Shown here in pieces: positions 27,234-37,679 of a stretch of 64,000 nt of DNA. The notes under the pieces are model-generated. The model was not told where the DNA came from. It was given only the letters and a program-made list of their open reading frames with translations, and ran no database searches. This DNA comes from Prochlorococcus marinus XMU1406 (lineage in GTDB: Bacteria; Cyanobacteriota; Cyanobacteriia; PCC-6307; Cyanobiaceae), in the NCBI RefSeq assembly GCF_017696055.1, contig NZ_JAAORG010000003.1, positions 186,001-250,000 on the forward strand, written 5' to 3'. A program made the position numbers and the translations under genes. Each line of letters opens with the position of its first letter. The first letter of the stretch is position 1.

Positions 27234-27845
27234 TTGGAAAAATTTAACGTAAATAATATTTCAAACCAAAATAGACAATTTGAATTATTTGGTTCGAATG
27301 TAAATACATCAATTAATTTTCAACACTCAAATAATCTAAAAATCAAAGGTGCAATCCTAACTGAATGGAGAAATAGAATATATAATCACCAATTCAAAAT
27401 TTCAAAAGATAATCACAATAAATCTTTGCACCAAACAAGTCTTCCTATAAATAAAATTTCCAATGAAATAAAAATTGATCCATTTTCCCTGCAGCCATTA
27501 TCTTTAAACTTTTGGAGAACCAACCAATATATACATAATGGTCCAGCAATGTATTTTGTAATTGACTCGATGGAGAGTTCTAAAATAATACTTTATATAG
27601 GAGAAACAAATTTAGCAAATAAAAGATGGAAGGGAGAACATGACTGTAAAAATTACCTCATGAACTATAAAGAAGCCCTAGCTCATAACAAACTCTCAAG
27701 TCACCAAGATATTCGTTTCTTCTTAGATGTACCTAAAGAAGTAAAATTAAGACGTAAATTAGAACAGCAACTGATATATTTATGGTTACCACCTTTCAAT
27801 AAAGAAACTCGAGATAGGTGGGCAACTACTTTCACAAACAACTAA
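27234..27845 (+). CDS. GIY-YIG-superfamily protein with N-terminal extension
   Basis: A 203-residue protein. The first 95 residues are polar and unlike any domain I know. Residues about 104-190 fit a GIY-YIG nuclease core: AMYFV (105-109) in the GIY position, YIGET (121-125) for YIG, Arg131 and His136 in NKRWKGEH, and Glu177 in KLEQQLIYLWLPPFN, the position of the metal-binding Glu. The catalytic residues seem intact, so cleavage activity is plausible. The start is TTG at 27234. The gene lies 24 bases before pepA. Confidence 0.7.
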   Translation: MEKFNVNNISNQNRQFELFGSNVNTSINFQHSNNLKIKGAILTEWRNRIYNHQFKISKDNHNKSLHQTSLPINKISNEIKIDPFSLQPLSLNFWRTNQYIHNGPAMYFVIDSMESSKIILYIGETNLANKRWKGEHDCKNYLMNYKEALAHNKLSSHQDIRFFLDVPKEVKLRRKLEQQLIYLWLPPFNKETRDRWATTFTNN

Positions 27846-27869
27846 AAGTTAATTAAATCCATTTTAAAA

Positions 27870-29342
27870 ATGCAATTTTCCACATTCCAAAAAAATCTAG
27901 ATAACTGGCATGGTGCTTCATTAATTTTTGGAGTTTTAGAGGAAGAAATTGCAAGCCAACTTGAAAACATAAAATTTGTTATTGACCCAAAATTATTACT
28001 AAAAAAAGTTACTCAAAAACAATTTAAAGGAGAAAAAGGAAAAACTTTAAGCTTTGAATTTTTAGATCAAAAATTAGAAACTTTAATCTTAGTTGGTCTT
28101 GGCAAATCAAAAGACCTAAATAAAAGTGATATAGAAAATTCTATAGGAAATCTAGTTAGGAAAACTGTTGATAAAATTGAAAAAATCAGCATCTTGCTAC
28201 CTTGGGAATTAATAAATTCACAACTAGAAATAAATCAATTAGCAGAGTCAGCCAGATTATCTGCCTATAAGGACAATAGATTCAATAAGAAAAAAGATGA
28301 AAAGAAAATTCTTAAAGAAATAGAGTTTTTGAATTTAAAGGAATTTGAGAATATTAGCTTTGGAGAGACCGCACAAATATGTGAAGGTGTAGAACTAGCT
28401 AGAAGACTTGTAGCCGCCCCTCCCAATAGTCTTACGCCTCAGGAAATGTCTATACAAGCTTCGCAAATAGCTAAAGATCATGGTTTGGAAGTAAAAATTT
28501 TAGAGGCAAAAGATTGTGAAGATTTAGGAATGGGTGCATATTTAGCTGTAGCAAAAGGTTCTGATCTAGATCCTAAATTTATACATCTTACTTTAAAGTC
28601 AGAGGGACCTATAAAAGAAAAGATTGCGCTTGTTGGGAAGGGTTTAACCTTTGATTCTGGAGGATACAATTTGAAAGTAGGAGCCTCTCAAATTGAAATG
28701 ATGAAATATGATATGGGCGGCAGTGCTGCGGTTTTAGGAGCAGCAAAAGCACTTGGAGCAATAAAACCAAAGGGATTAGAAATTCATTTTATTGTGGCAT
28801 CTTGCGAAAACATGATAAATGGATCTGCAGTACATCCTGGAGATGTAGTTAAGGCATCTAATAATAAGACAATTGAAATAAATAACACTGATGCAGAAGG
28901 TAGACTCACATTAGCTGATGCTTTAACTTACGCATCAAATTTAAAACCAGATTCAATAATTGATCTCGCAACTTTAACAGGAGCTATTGTCGTTGCATTA
29001 GGGAATGATGTAGCTGGATTCTGGAGCAATGATGATGATCTAGCAAATGACCTAAAAGCTGCATCAGCCCAAGCTGGAGAGGAATTATGGCAAATGCCTT
29101 TACAAAAATCTTATAAAGAAGGGTTAAAGTCTCATATAGCTGACATGAAAAATACAGGTCCTAGAGCAGGTGGGTCAATAACTGCTGCTTTGTTTTTAGA
29201 GGAATTCTTTGATAAAGAGATTAAATGGGCTCATATTGATATTGCTGGGACTTGTTGGACTGACAAGAATAAGGGAATTAACCCATCAGGTGCAACCGGT
29301 TTTGGAGTTAAAACTCTTGTTCAATGGATTAAAAATAAATAA
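27870..29342 (+). CDS. pepA: Leucyl aminopeptidase
   Basis: A 490-residue M17 metallopeptidase that removes N-terminal residues from peptides. The C-terminal catalytic domain has [15 protein letters not shown] (metal ligands Lys and Asp), [15 protein letters not shown] and [14 protein letters not shown] (Asp, Glu ligands and the catalytic Arg). The N-terminal domain is present, so the protein is full length. It is convergent with msrA, with 11 bases between them. Confidence 0.96.
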   Translation: MQFSTFQKNLDNWHGASLIFGVLEEEIASQLENIKFVIDPKLLLKKVTQKQFKGEKGKTLSFEFLDQKLETLILVGLGKSKDLNKSDIENSIGNLVRKTVDKIEKISILLPWELINSQLEINQLAESARLSAYKDNRFNKKKDEKKILKEIEFLNLKEFENISFGETAQICEGVELARRLVAAPPNSLTPQEMSIQASQIAKDHGLEVKILEAKDCEDLGMGAYLAVAKGSDLDPKFIHLTLKSEGPIKEKIALVGKGLTFDSGGYNLKVGASQIEMMKYDMGGSAAVLGAAKALGAIKPKGLEIHFIVASCENMINGSAVHPGDVVKASNNKTIEINNTDAEGRLTLADALTYASNLKPDSIIDLATLTGAIVVALGNDVAGFWSNDDDLANDLKAASAQAGEELWQMPLQKSYKEGLKSHIADMKNTGPRAGGSITAALFLEEFFDKEIKWAHIDIAGTCWTDKNKGINPSGATGFGVKTLVQWIKNK

Positions 29343-29353
29343 CTATATTTAAA

Positions 29354-29956
29354 TCATTCATTCCAATGATTTGTTGATCTAGCGTTATCACCCCATAATT
29401 TATCCAACCTCTGATCTCTCCCACATGAGAATCTATAGAACTTATATTTTAATTCATTTCTCTCAGCAAAATCCTGATGATATTCTTCAGCCAACCAAAA
29501 TTGACCTTTTGATTTTAGTTCTACAGATATTTTTTCTAATGGCACATGCAATTCATTTGAGGCGGAAACAATTGCATTTATGGAATCACTTTCCTCAGTT
29601 GTATCTTTGAAAAAGATCACTGGCCTATATGAATCTCCACGATCACAAAATTGACCCTTGCCGTCCAGAGGATCAATATTTCTGAAATAGAGCTTAAGTA
29701 TCTCGGGTAAAGTTACCAATTGGGAATCATAGTCAACCAAAACCACTTCCTGATGTCCTTCATGATTTTCGTATGTAGGATTTTGCAAATCTCCACCTGA
29801 GTACCCACTTTGCACAAAATTCACCCCCTTTAATGACTCTAAATCATGCTCTAAACACCAAAAACAACCTCCTGCAAGAATCAACTCCTCTGCAAAAGTG
29901 TTTAGAGGGTTAATAAATATTGAAATAGCAATTATTAGAGGTAAAAAATATTTCAT
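29354..29956 (-). CDS. msrA: Exported peptide methionine sulfoxide reductase MsrA
   Basis: A 200-residue enzyme that reduces methionine-S-sulfoxide. The catalytic Cys31 is in AGGCFWCLEHD; GYSGG and the HQEVV segment also match MsrA. Residues 1-22 (ending NTFAE) are a hydrophobic signal peptide, so this copy probably acts in the periplasm or thylakoid lumen. It lies 12 bases downstream of lpxB on the same strand. Confidence 0.94.
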   Translation of the reverse strand: MKYFLPLIIAISIFINPLNTFAEELILAGGCFWCLEHDLESLKGVNFVQSGYSGGDLQNPTYENHEGHQEVVLVDYDSQLVTLPEILKLYFRNIDPLDGKGQFCDRGDSYRPVIFFKDTTEESDSINAIVSASNELHVPLEKISVELKSKGQFWLAEEYHQDFAERNELKYKFYRFSCGRDQRLDKLWGDNARSTNHWNE

Positions 29957-29968
29957 TTTTTTTAAAGT

Positions 29969-31147
29969 TCAAATAATAGAATTAATAATCTCTTTTGCAG
30001 CTCTCTGGACTACGCCCTCTTCACCTAATTCTTTTTTTAAAAAAGCATAACCTTTTTTTATTTTTATTTTTTCTGACTTTCCCTCAAGAATCCTACAAGA
30101 TTTGTAGAAGATTTTCTTTTCATTAAACTCTCTCTGTATAAACTCAGGGATTATTAATTTATTAACTAACAAATTTACAGGGGAAATAAATCTTACTTTG
30201 AAATTGAGAATTTTTTTAGCAATAAAAGCTGTTATCCTACTTACTCTGTAACCAACAATCTGGGGGACTCCATATAAAGCTAATTCCATATTAACTGTCC
30301 CAGATTTACAAAAAGCAATTTTAGTGAGTGAATAAATATAAGGCTTTAATTTTGCACTATCTTTTTGAGAAATCACAAGTCCTTTAACTTGATATTTGCT
30401 TAAGCCTTTTTTAAATATTTCATCAAAAGCATCGCGACAGGAAGGTATATAGACAACTAAACTTGGATATTTTTGTTGTAATTTTTTTGCCGCTCTCATA
30501 AAAGTAGGTAATATGTATCGTAATTCTTGAGGTCTTGATGCGGGCATCAAAAGTAAGATGTTTTGATCAGAGCGTAGGTTCAAAATAGTTCTAGCATCTT
30601 TCTTTAGAGGAAGTTTTTTTGTCGAATCAATCATTGGATGTCCAACCCAAAAAACATTTCCGCCTCTCTTTTTGTAAAAAGCTGCTTCTCTCTTGAAAAT
30701 CGCAAAAATTTTATCAGAGAATTTTATTAGATTTGTCGTAGTATTATTGCCAACCCTCCAAGCCCACTCTTGAGGAGCAATATAGTAAAAAATAGGAATT
30801 TTAGTCTTCGATCTTTTTAATTTAGTTCCAATTTTTATATTGGGTCCCATATAGTCAATCAAAATTAAGCAATCTGGAGGATATTTTTTTAGTAATTTAA
30901 AGAACCTTTTTTGAATTCTTATTGTTGGAAGAATAAGAGGTAAAGCCTCCCAAATCCCTATTGCACTTATTGATGTGGTATCTTGAAGAATTTTTACACC
31001 TTCTTTCTTCATCATTTCCCCACCTAATCCGCAAATTTCTAAATCTATGGATTCTTTTTCAGCTTCCTCTAATAATGCTTTTGATAACAAACTTCCGTGC
31101 AAATCACCAGAGACTTCTCCAGTGCTTATAAATATCTTTTTATTCAT
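29969..31147 (-). CDS. lpxB: Lipid-A-disaccharide synthase
   Basis: A 392-residue glycosyltransferase that joins UDP-diacylglucosamine to lipid X to make the lipid A disaccharide. Motifs: STGEVSGDLHG at the N-terminus, SAIGIWEALP, IDYMGPNI, YYIAPQEWAW and KSGTVNMELALYGVPQIVGYR. It overlaps lpxA by four bases and is the last of the lpx run, so it is translated from the same message. Confidence 0.95.
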   Translation of the reverse strand: MNKKIFISTGEVSGDLHGSLLSKALLEEAEKESIDLEICGLGGEMMKKEGVKILQDTTSISAIGIWEALPLILPTIRIQKRFFKLLKKYPPDCLILIDYMGPNIKIGTKLKRSKTKIPIFYYIAPQEWAWRVGNNTTTNLIKFSDKIFAIFKREAAFYKKRGGNVFWVGHPMIDSTKKLPLKKDARTILNLRSDQNILLLMPASRPQELRYILPTFMRAAKKLQQKYPSLVVYIPSCRDAFDEIFKKGLSKYQVKGLVISQKDSAKLKPYIYSLTKIAFCKSGTVNMELALYGVPQIVGYRVSRITAFIAKKILNFKVRFISPVNLLVNKLIIPEFIQREFNEKKIFYKSCRILEGKSEKIKIKKGYAFLKKELGEEGVVQRAAKEIINSII

Positions 31148-31998
31148 AAATTCACTATAGGCATTGGTCCCCGCCTTTCTTTAGATATTGACTCTTTTAA
31201 AAAATTACATAATTTTGAAGATGAAATATCTAATTCTCCTGTCATTACTTTTTCTAATGAATTTGAAATCGAATCATTAGATTTAAAAAGTAGATTCCAA
31301 GTACTTTGAAGTAATTTTAAGTCAAAATTTTTATTTTCCATTAAACCACTTCTCTTAATCCCAATCCTATTCAAACCTCTCAATCTTCCTGGATGCCCTT
31401 CGGCCAAACAAAAAGGAGGTACATCTCTATCTACTCTAGTCATTCCTCCAATCATTGCTAAATATCCAATATGTACAAATTGATGGATACCTAAACAACC
31501 ACCAATAATAGCTTTATCTTCAATCTTTACATGGCCCGCAACTTGGACACTATTTGATAAAACTATCCTATTCCCAAGTTCACAATTATGGCCAATGTGA
31601 GTGTAAGCCATCAACAAATTATTATTACCAATAATAGTTTTTTCGCCTTCATCAGTTGCTTTATTAATAGTTACACATTCTCTGAAAGTATTATCGTCGC
31701 CAATAATAACTTCAGTAGGAGCCCCTTTATATTTTAGATCCTGGGGATCAAGACCTATAAAAACACTTGGGAAAACCTTGTTGTTTACACCAATTTGAGT
31801 TCTACCTGAAATAACAGCATTCGGTCCTATTTCGGTTCCCTTCCCAATTGTCACATCAGGACCTACAAAAGCCCCTTGAGAAATAATTACGCCATCATGT
31901 AATTCTGCACTTGGATCAACAAAAGCATTTGGGTGAACTTTTACACCACTAAAGCTTGAGTTTAATTCAGTATTTTTATTATCCATATCCCTAATCAA
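31144..31998 (-). CDS. lpxA: Acyl-ACP--UDP-N-acetylglucosamine O-acyltransferase
   Basis: A 284-residue left-handed beta-helix acyltransferase, first step of lipid A synthesis. Hexapeptide repeats run from about residue 22 ([20 protein letters not shown]) to 190; the catalytic His region reads [18 protein letters not shown], and the C-terminal helical part follows. It overlaps fabZ by eight bases and lpxB by four. Confidence 0.96.
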   Translation of the reverse strand: MIRDMDNKNTELNSSFSGVKVHPNAFVDPSAELHDGVIISQGAFVGPDVTIGKGTEIGPNAVISGRTQIGVNNKVFPSVFIGLDPQDLKYKGAPTEVIIGDDNTFRECVTINKATDEGEKTIIGNNNLLMAYTHIGHNCELGNRIVLSNSVQVAGHVKIEDKAIIGGCLGIHQFVHIGYLAMIGGMTRVDRDVPPFCLAEGHPGRLRGLNRIGIKRSGLMENKNFDLKLLQSTWNLLFKSNDSISNSLEKVMTGELDISSSKLCNFLKESISKERRGPMPIVNL

Positions 31999-32449
31999 CT
32001 AATGAAAACATTAACTCTCCAGCACAAACTAACTTCCCATCAACACGTGCCTCACCTTTAACCTTACCGAATCTTTGTCTTTTAATGGACAATAACTCAC
32101 AAGAAATTATCAATTGATCTCCTGGCACAACTGGTTTTCTAAACTTTACATTATTGATTCCAGCAAAGACGAAAAGTCCTTTAGGAAGATCGGGCATTTG
32201 CGTTACAATTATGCCACCAACTTGAGCCATTGATTCAACAATGAGAACCCCAGGCATCAAAGGCCTCTCAGGAAAGTGTCCCTGAAATTGAGGTTCATTT
32301 ATAGTTACATTTTTTACTGCAACAGCTCTCTCCCCAGGAATATGCTCTATGACTTTGTCCACAAGAGCAAAAGGATATCTGTGAGGTAACAAACCTAGTA
32401 TGTGCTCAGAGGAAAGTTGATTATTTTCACTGGATAATTTCTTTTCCAA
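31991..32449 (-). CDS. fabZ: 3-hydroxyacyl-[ACP] dehydratase FabZ
   Basis: A 152-residue hot-dog-fold dehydratase for fatty acid elongation. [14 protein letters not shown] contains the catalytic His and [20 protein letters not shown] the catalytic Glu. Placement between lpxC and lpxA is the conserved order in Gram-negative bacteria and links hydroxyacyl-ACP supply for fatty acids and lipid A. Confidence 0.97.
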   Translation of the reverse strand: MEKKLSSENNQLSSEHILGLLPHRYPFALVDKVIEHIPGERAVAVKNVTINEPQFQGHFPERPLMPGVLIVESMAQVGGIIVTQMPDLPKGLFVFAGINNVKFRKPVVPGDQLIISCELLSIKRQRFGKVKGEARVDGKLVCAGELMFSLVD

Positions 32450-32466
32450 AACAAATAAAGATAAAT

Positions 32467-33303
32467 TTAATTTTTTAGCGATTGGGCCAATAAAGCATTT
32501 AAAGAATGTGATCCTTTATAAACTAAAATTTGAGCCTTAGGTAACCCTACCAAAGCCAAGTCCCCAATTAGGTCTAAAATTTTATGTCTTATTGGTTCAT
32601 TATCAAATCTTAATGGTGGATTAACCCATTTATCACCATCACAAACAAGTGCATTTTCCAAACTTCCGCCTTTTATTAATCCTAGTTCACTTAACTCTTG
32701 AAATTGATCTTTAAACCCAAATGTTCTTGCAGGAGCAATCATTTCAACAAAACTTTTTGGATTTAAATCAATCACAAAAGTTTGATTTCCGATTGCTTTA
32801 TAGGAAAAACTTATAGTCGATATTATGGTAGTTCTTTCACAAGGCGTTGCTGCTATAACTGAGCCTTCTTTATTTAAAATTATTGATTTATTTATCTCTC
32901 GAAAGAAATTATCAGGTCTAGGTGCTTTTTTTATCCCAACTTTTTCAAAATCTCTAACCCACTGGATTGACGATCCATCTAAAAGAGGAATCTCTTTCCC
33001 ATCAACTTGAATATGTATAAAACTTAACCCACACCCTGCCATCGAAGATAATAAATGTTCGATAGTATACAAATTTCTCCCCCCTAATTTAACAGCCGTA
33101 CAAAGCATCGTACTTCCAATTAAATCTTGAGTTAACTTAAAAATCTCATTAGGTTTGTCCTTAAAAGAGACATAATATCCTTCTTTGTCATAAGGAGAAA
33201 TAGTAACTTTTGTTTTTTCACCACTGTGTAGACCTATACCCTCTCTGGAGATATTACCAGCCAAGGTATAGCAAGAATCATAATTAGCAGGCCAAGAAAA
33301 CAC
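32467..33303 (-). CDS. lpxC: UDP-3-O-acyl-N-acetylglucosamine deacetylase
   Basis: A 278-residue zinc amidase, the committed step of lipid A synthesis. Visible motifs are [22 protein letters not shown] with a zinc His, LDGSS, FVIDLNP, FGFKDQ and the C-terminal [14 protein letters not shown] plus [12 protein letters not shown] with catalytic His residues. It begins one base after the bamA stop codon on the same strand. Confidence 0.96.
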   Translation of the reverse strand: MFSWPANYDSCYTLAGNISREGIGLHSGEKTKVTISPYDKEGYYVSFKDKPNEIFKLTQDLIGSTMLCTAVKLGGRNLYTIEHLLSSMAGCGLSFIHIQVDGKEIPLLDGSSIQWVRDFEKVGIKKAPRPDNFFREINKSIILNKEGSVIAATPCERTTIISTISFSYKAIGNQTFVIDLNPKSFVEMIAPARTFGFKDQFQELSELGLIKGGSLENALVCDGDKWVNPPLRFDNEPIRHKILDLIGDLALVGLPKAQILVYKGSHSLNALLAQSLKN

Positions 33304-35436
33304 TTAAAACTTCCATCCAACTCCAAGTGTATATCTCCAATCTCCACTTAGGTCCTTGCTAGCAACATCTAATCTTAATGGACCTATTGGTGTTTTAACC
33401 CCAACTCCTCCTCCAAGGGAATAACCAGAACCTGATTTCTGCAATAATTTTCCTGGTTTTCCAGGAACTTCCTTTTGAGAGCCTAGATCAGTTCCTGCAT
33501 CGACGAATAAAGCTCCTGATATCATTCTCCAAACAGGAAATCTATACTCTGCTGTGCCCTCAACAAAACTTTTACTTACAGCCAAATCACAAGATCCCCA
33601 ACCTCTAACAGATGATGTTCCTCCCATACAAAATGCTTCGTAAGGAGGCAATTCCCCAATAATAGTTCCCGCCTTAAATTGAAATCCAATAGCTTGAGGA
33701 CAGTCTTCACTTGTAGCATCGCTAGACTTGCATGCCTTAGTTAAATTTATTAATTTTGTTGGTATAAAAAAAGCATATGAGGCCTTCATTCTATTAAAAG
33801 TTGGAGAGTTTTTCCCCATTGAAACAAATTGTTCGGTACCAAAGCTAAATTTATTTCCTGAAGTTGGGTTGATGGAATTGTTCAAATTATTTCTAGAAGT
33901 ACTCGCGATAAAACTCACTAGTGTATTTTCTACAGGGCATGAACCATCATTTGGAGTAAATCCAATACAGATAATATCATTGTCATTTGCTGTTGTTGGA
34001 GTCCTATCACCATAAGGTTTTTTGAGCCCATCACCATCAATCATCTTTACTTTCTTAAAATTCATTCCTGCAAGAACTCTCCACTTAGCAACCTTAAAAG
34101 GATCTCCACCATTTAATGGTCTTGAGAAGGAAAATCCACCTCCTGTTTTTTCTAAAACTATTGATGAAAAAGTATCAGAGCTTGTAGCACTAGTATCATC
34201 TACTGCATATATGCTACCATTATTTTCACTTTTAAATTCTTGTGGATAATCTCTACTTAAAAAAATATTTGTTCTAAAAGATGTTTTATGTTTATCTCCT
34301 TTAATCCATGGATCAGATAATGAAAAATTATAAGTAGTTGAATATTCTCCGAAATTAAGATTTAAATTTGTAGACCATGCTCTTCCTAGTGCATTTGTTT
34401 CCTGCAAACCAATTGAGGCGAAGATACCTGAACTATTGCTATAACCTAGTCCACCCGTTAATGATCCTGTTCTTTGCTCGCTCAAATCTAAAAAAATTAT
34501 AACTTGACCAGGATTTAAATTGTCAGGACCAAGAGAAACCTTTACATCATCAAATAATGATGTGGCATAAAGTCTACCGATATCAGCTTCTAAAATTTTC
34601 CGATTAAATATTGAACCAGGTTGTGTTTTTAATTCTCTCTTTATAACCCAGTCTTTTGTTTTCCCTTTCCTAGGTTTTCCATCAATAACAAATTCACCAT
34701 CAGAATCTGGGAATCTTATTTTTACGTCAGATATGATGCCTTCAGAAACTTTTAATGTTACTACTCCGTCATTAGATATTCTATCGGGGCCATTAATTCT
34801 AACTAAAGAATAACCCTCTTTTTCATAACGTTTTTTAATTACATCAATCTTATTTTGAAATTCATTTAAGTTAAGAGTTGTTCCATAATAATTATTAAAA
34901 ATATCATCTACGTATTCATTAGATATTACAGAGTTTTTGGGTTTAATTTCAACTTTCTTCAAAATTGGATTAGGCACTACATTTACTATTAGCCTCACCC
35001 CTAGTGGCCCTTCTTGAGACTTTATTTTAACTCCTGAAAACCAACCACTAGCATATATTGCATTTAGGTCTCGATTTAAAATTCGATTATCAACAATACT
35101 TCCAGGCTTTATGGTCATAGAGTCATAAGCAGCCAATTCAAGTTTTCTACCCTCAGGATGATTTTCCCAACCTTCGATAATTATTTCTGAGATAAGAACA
35201 CTTTCTTCATTAATATTATTATTATTTTCTGCAAGAATTAATTTCTTCTCTTTTTTTAAAACAATCCTTTGGGATAAATCAATATTAATTTTTGGTATTT
35301 CTAAGGTTGTTTTTGATTGATCAACGTCATTTGGCAAATACTTTGCAGCAAGTTCTGAATTATTTGATATCAAAATCAAGGGTGAACAGGCAACATTTGT
35401 GAAAACCTTTCCAAATTTTAAAAAATGTTTTTGCAT
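33304..35436 (-). CDS. bamA: Outer membrane assembly factor BamA / Omp85
   Basis: A 710-residue Omp85 protein. An N-terminal signal-like segment is followed by about three POTRA repeats (starting near VLISEIIIEGWENHPEGRK, then VEIKPKNSVISNEYV and VKIRFPDSDGEFVI), and a C-terminal 16-strand beta barrel with SGNKFSFGTEQF, GGTSSVRGWGSCDLA (the VRGF-like loop motif) and the terminal aromatic DWRYTLGVGWKF. It inserts outer membrane proteins. The ATG at 35436 is preferred to a TTG at 35451. It leads the lpxC-fabZ-lpxA-lpxB run. Confidence 0.93.
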   Translation of the reverse strand: MQKHFLKFGKVFTNVACSPLILISNNSELAAKYLPNDVDQSKTTLEIPKINIDLSQRIVLKKEKKLILAENNNNINEESVLISEIIIEGWENHPEGRKLELAAYDSMTIKPGSIVDNRILNRDLNAIYASGWFSGVKIKSQEGPLGVRLIVNVVPNPILKKVEIKPKNSVISNEYVDDIFNNYYGTTLNLNEFQNKIDVIKKRYEKEGYSLVRINGPDRISNDGVVTLKVSEGIISDVKIRFPDSDGEFVIDGKPRKGKTKDWVIKRELKTQPGSIFNRKILEADIGRLYATSLFDDVKVSLGPDNLNPGQVIIFLDLSEQRTGSLTGGLGYSNSSGIFASIGLQETNALGRAWSTNLNLNFGEYSTTYNFSLSDPWIKGDKHKTSFRTNIFLSRDYPQEFKSENNGSIYAVDDTSATSSDTFSSIVLEKTGGGFSFSRPLNGGDPFKVAKWRVLAGMNFKKVKMIDGDGLKKPYGDRTPTTANDNDIICIGFTPNDGSCPVENTLVSFIASTSRNNLNNSINPTSGNKFSFGTEQFVSMGKNSPTFNRMKASYAFFIPTKLINLTKACKSSDATSEDCPQAIGFQFKAGTIIGELPPYEAFCMGGTSSVRGWGSCDLAVSKSFVEGTAEYRFPVWRMISGALFVDAGTDLGSQKEVPGKPGKLLQKSGSGYSLGGGVGVKTPIGPLRLDVASKDLSGDWRYTLGVGWKF

Positions 35437-35481
35437 AGTAATTTTGATCAAGATAAATAAGACATTATTTATTCAATTAGA

Positions 35482-36210
35482 TTAATGAAAATCATTTATT
35501 CTCCTGTGAATTTCACTATAAGCTTCAATTAGACCACCTAAATCATTCCTAAATCTATCTTTATCTAGGCTTACAATTGTATCATTTTTTTGATTTAGAT
35601 CCCACAATCTACAATTATCAGGACTTATTTCATCCCCGAGAAGAATGTTATTCCTATAATCATAACCAAATTCCAACTTGAAATCCACAAGTTGCAGTTT
35701 AATATCTTTAAAAAAACTTTTCAGGATTTCATTAATTTTTAAAGTTAAAGTTATTATTAACTCTAAATCATGAGAGCTTAATATATTCATTAATTCAATT
35801 CTATCTTTTGTAATAAGGGGATCATTAAGTTCATCATTCTTTAGATAAATATCAATTAATGGTTTCGACAGGAAAGTTCCAGGTTTAATAGTAGTTTGTT
35901 TACATAAAGAACCATAAGCAATATTTCTTAAAACAATTTCTAATGGAATTACGTTTATTTTTTTTGCAATCATTGTATTTTCATTTTCAAGATCAATAAA
36001 ATGAGTAGGGATATTCTTCTTAATAAGAATCTCAAAAATTTTTGCACTTATTAAGCAATTAAGTTTGCCTTTGCCTTCAAATTTTTCTTTTTTTAACGCA
36101 TTAAAAGCTGTAGCATCATCTTTAAATTCAATTTTTACTTTATGTACATCATCATGAGAAAATATTTTTTTTGCTTTGCCTTCATAAATCAATTCATATT
36201 TATTGTTCAT
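35482..36210 (-). CDS. purC: Phosphoribosylaminoimidazole-succinocarboxamide synthase
   Basis: A 242-residue SAICAR synthetase of purine synthesis. Motifs: LIYEGKAKKIF at the N-terminus, VIPLEIVLRNIAYGSLCK, LVDFKLEFG and GDEISPDNCRLWD. Length is normal. It is divergent from purD across 133 bases, so two steps of the same pathway share a promoter region. Confidence 0.97.
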   Translation of the reverse strand: MNNKYELIYEGKAKKIFSHDDVHKVKIEFKDDATAFNALKKEKFEGKGKLNCLISAKIFEILIKKNIPTHFIDLENENTMIAKKINVIPLEIVLRNIAYGSLCKQTTIKPGTFLSKPLIDIYLKNDELNDPLITKDRIELMNILSSHDLELIITLTLKINEILKSFFKDIKLQLVDFKLEFGYDYRNNILLGDEISPDNCRLWDLNQKNDTIVSLDKDRFRNDLGGLIEAYSEIHRRINDFH

Positions 36211-36343
36211 TAATTTAAAACCTCTTTATAATTCCTAAAGTACTTTTTGTAATTAACATGATTATTAAAGATCAACTTCAAATGATTTTATTTTATTTTA
36301 ACTGATTATTCATCGAAACCTCATAACCTTAAAAAACAAATAT

Positions 36344-37675
36344 ATGGGAATTCATTCACCAAGTTCCAGGAGCTTTATTAGATTAGAAAACGTCTTAATA
36401 ATCGGAAATGGCGGGCGAGAAAACTCTTTGGCTTGGGCTATTCAAAAAAATGAATTAGTTAAGAAAGTTTATTTAATGCCTGGTAACGCTGGATCAGAAA
36501 GAATAAATAAATGCGAAAGAATAAAAATTGATATAGATAATAAAAATGAACTAATCCAAAAACTTCATTCCTTTAAGATAGATTTAGTTGTAATTGGACC
36601 AGAGATACCTCTAGCAAGTGGATTAGCTGATTTTCTTCGAGAAAAAGATTTTAAAGTATTTGGTCCTAATAAAGATGGAGCAAAATTAGAGTTTAGCAAA
36701 TCTTGGGCAAAGGAATTTATGCAAGATGCAAATATTCCAACTGCAAACTTTTGGAAAGTCAATTCTCTTGAAGAAGCTAAAAAAATTATCAACGCATCAC
36801 CGTTTCCACTGGTGGTAAAAGCTGATGGTCTAGCTTCAGGTAAGGGTGTTTTTATTCCTAATTCAAAAAATGAATGCTTTAAAGCCGCAGAGTTAATTTT
36901 CAATGGTAAATTTGGTAAATCTGGGGATGTAGTTGTTTTAGAAGAAAAAATTCAAGGGCCAGAAGTTTCAGTTTTTGCTTTATGCGATGGGAAGAGATAC
37001 ACATTACTTCCAACCGCCCAAGATCACAAAAGACTTAATGAAAAAGATAAAGGTCCAAATACAGGAGGTATGGGAGCTTATTCTCCTGCCCCATTATTAA
37101 CAAAAGATTACCTTGATAGAATTATCGTCGAGATAATTGAACCTACAATAAATGAATTAAATAAAAGAAATATTGACTATAGAGGAGTAATTTACTTTGG
37201 GTTAATGATCACAGAATCAGGGCCCAAAGTTATAGAATATAATTGCAGATTTGGTGATCCAGAATGCCAAACAATAATGCCATTAATGGATCAAAATTTT
37301 GTATTTCTTTTAGAAAAATGCTCAATGGGAACTTTAACTGGTGATGAAAAAATTAATAATTCTGATAAGGTTAGTGGTTGCGTAATAGCTACCTCCAAAG
37401 GTTATCCTCACGAATATAAAGTTGGCTTTCAAATAAATATAGGTAATATTGACTCAAATGATTGCCAAATTTTCGACTCAGGTACTTCTTTAAGCGAAAA
37501 TGGGAAATTATTAACTGATGGAGGAAGAGTCTTAAGTATTGTCTGTCAAGATAAAGATTTCGATATGGTTTTTGAAAAAGCATACAAAAATTTAAAAAAA
37601 ATTCATTTTGAGGGTATTTATTTTAGAAATGATATAGGTCATCAAGTCAGAAAAAACTTTTCTAAGAAAAATTAA
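36344..37675 (+). CDS. purD: Phosphoribosylamine--glycine ligase
   Basis: A 443-residue ATP-grasp enzyme, second step of purine synthesis. Motifs: VLIIGNGGRENSLAWAI, VVIGPEIPLASGLADFL, FPLVVKADGLASGKGVF, DHKRLNEKDKGPNTGGMGAYSPAP and EYNCRFGDPECQ. The first 15 residues before the conserved start are not typical of the family, so translation could begin slightly later. nblS starts four bases after the stop codon. Confidence 0.96.
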   Translation: MGIHSPSSRSFIRLENVLIIGNGGRENSLAWAIQKNELVKKVYLMPGNAGSERINKCERIKIDIDNKNELIQKLHSFKIDLVVIGPEIPLASGLADFLREKDFKVFGPNKDGAKLEFSKSWAKEFMQDANIPTANFWKVNSLEEAKKIINASPFPLVVKADGLASGKGVFIPNSKNECFKAAELIFNGKFGKSGDVVVLEEKIQGPEVSVFALCDGKRYTLLPTAQDHKRLNEKDKGPNTGGMGAYSPAPLLTKDYLDRIIVEIIEPTINELNKRNIDYRGVIYFGLMITESGPKVIEYNCRFGDPECQTIMPLMDQNFVFLLEKCSMGTLTGDEKINNSDKVSGCVIATSKGYPHEYKVGFQINIGNIDSNDCQIFDSGTSLSENGKLLTDGGRVLSIVCQDKDFDMVFEKAYKNLKKIHFEGIYFRNDIGHQVRKNFSKKN

Positions 37676-37679
37676 GCTT

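Noticed and set aside
33728-34015. 95-codon plus-strand ORF inside bamA
   Set aside because: Antisense shadow of the Omp85 barrel region, with no independent support.
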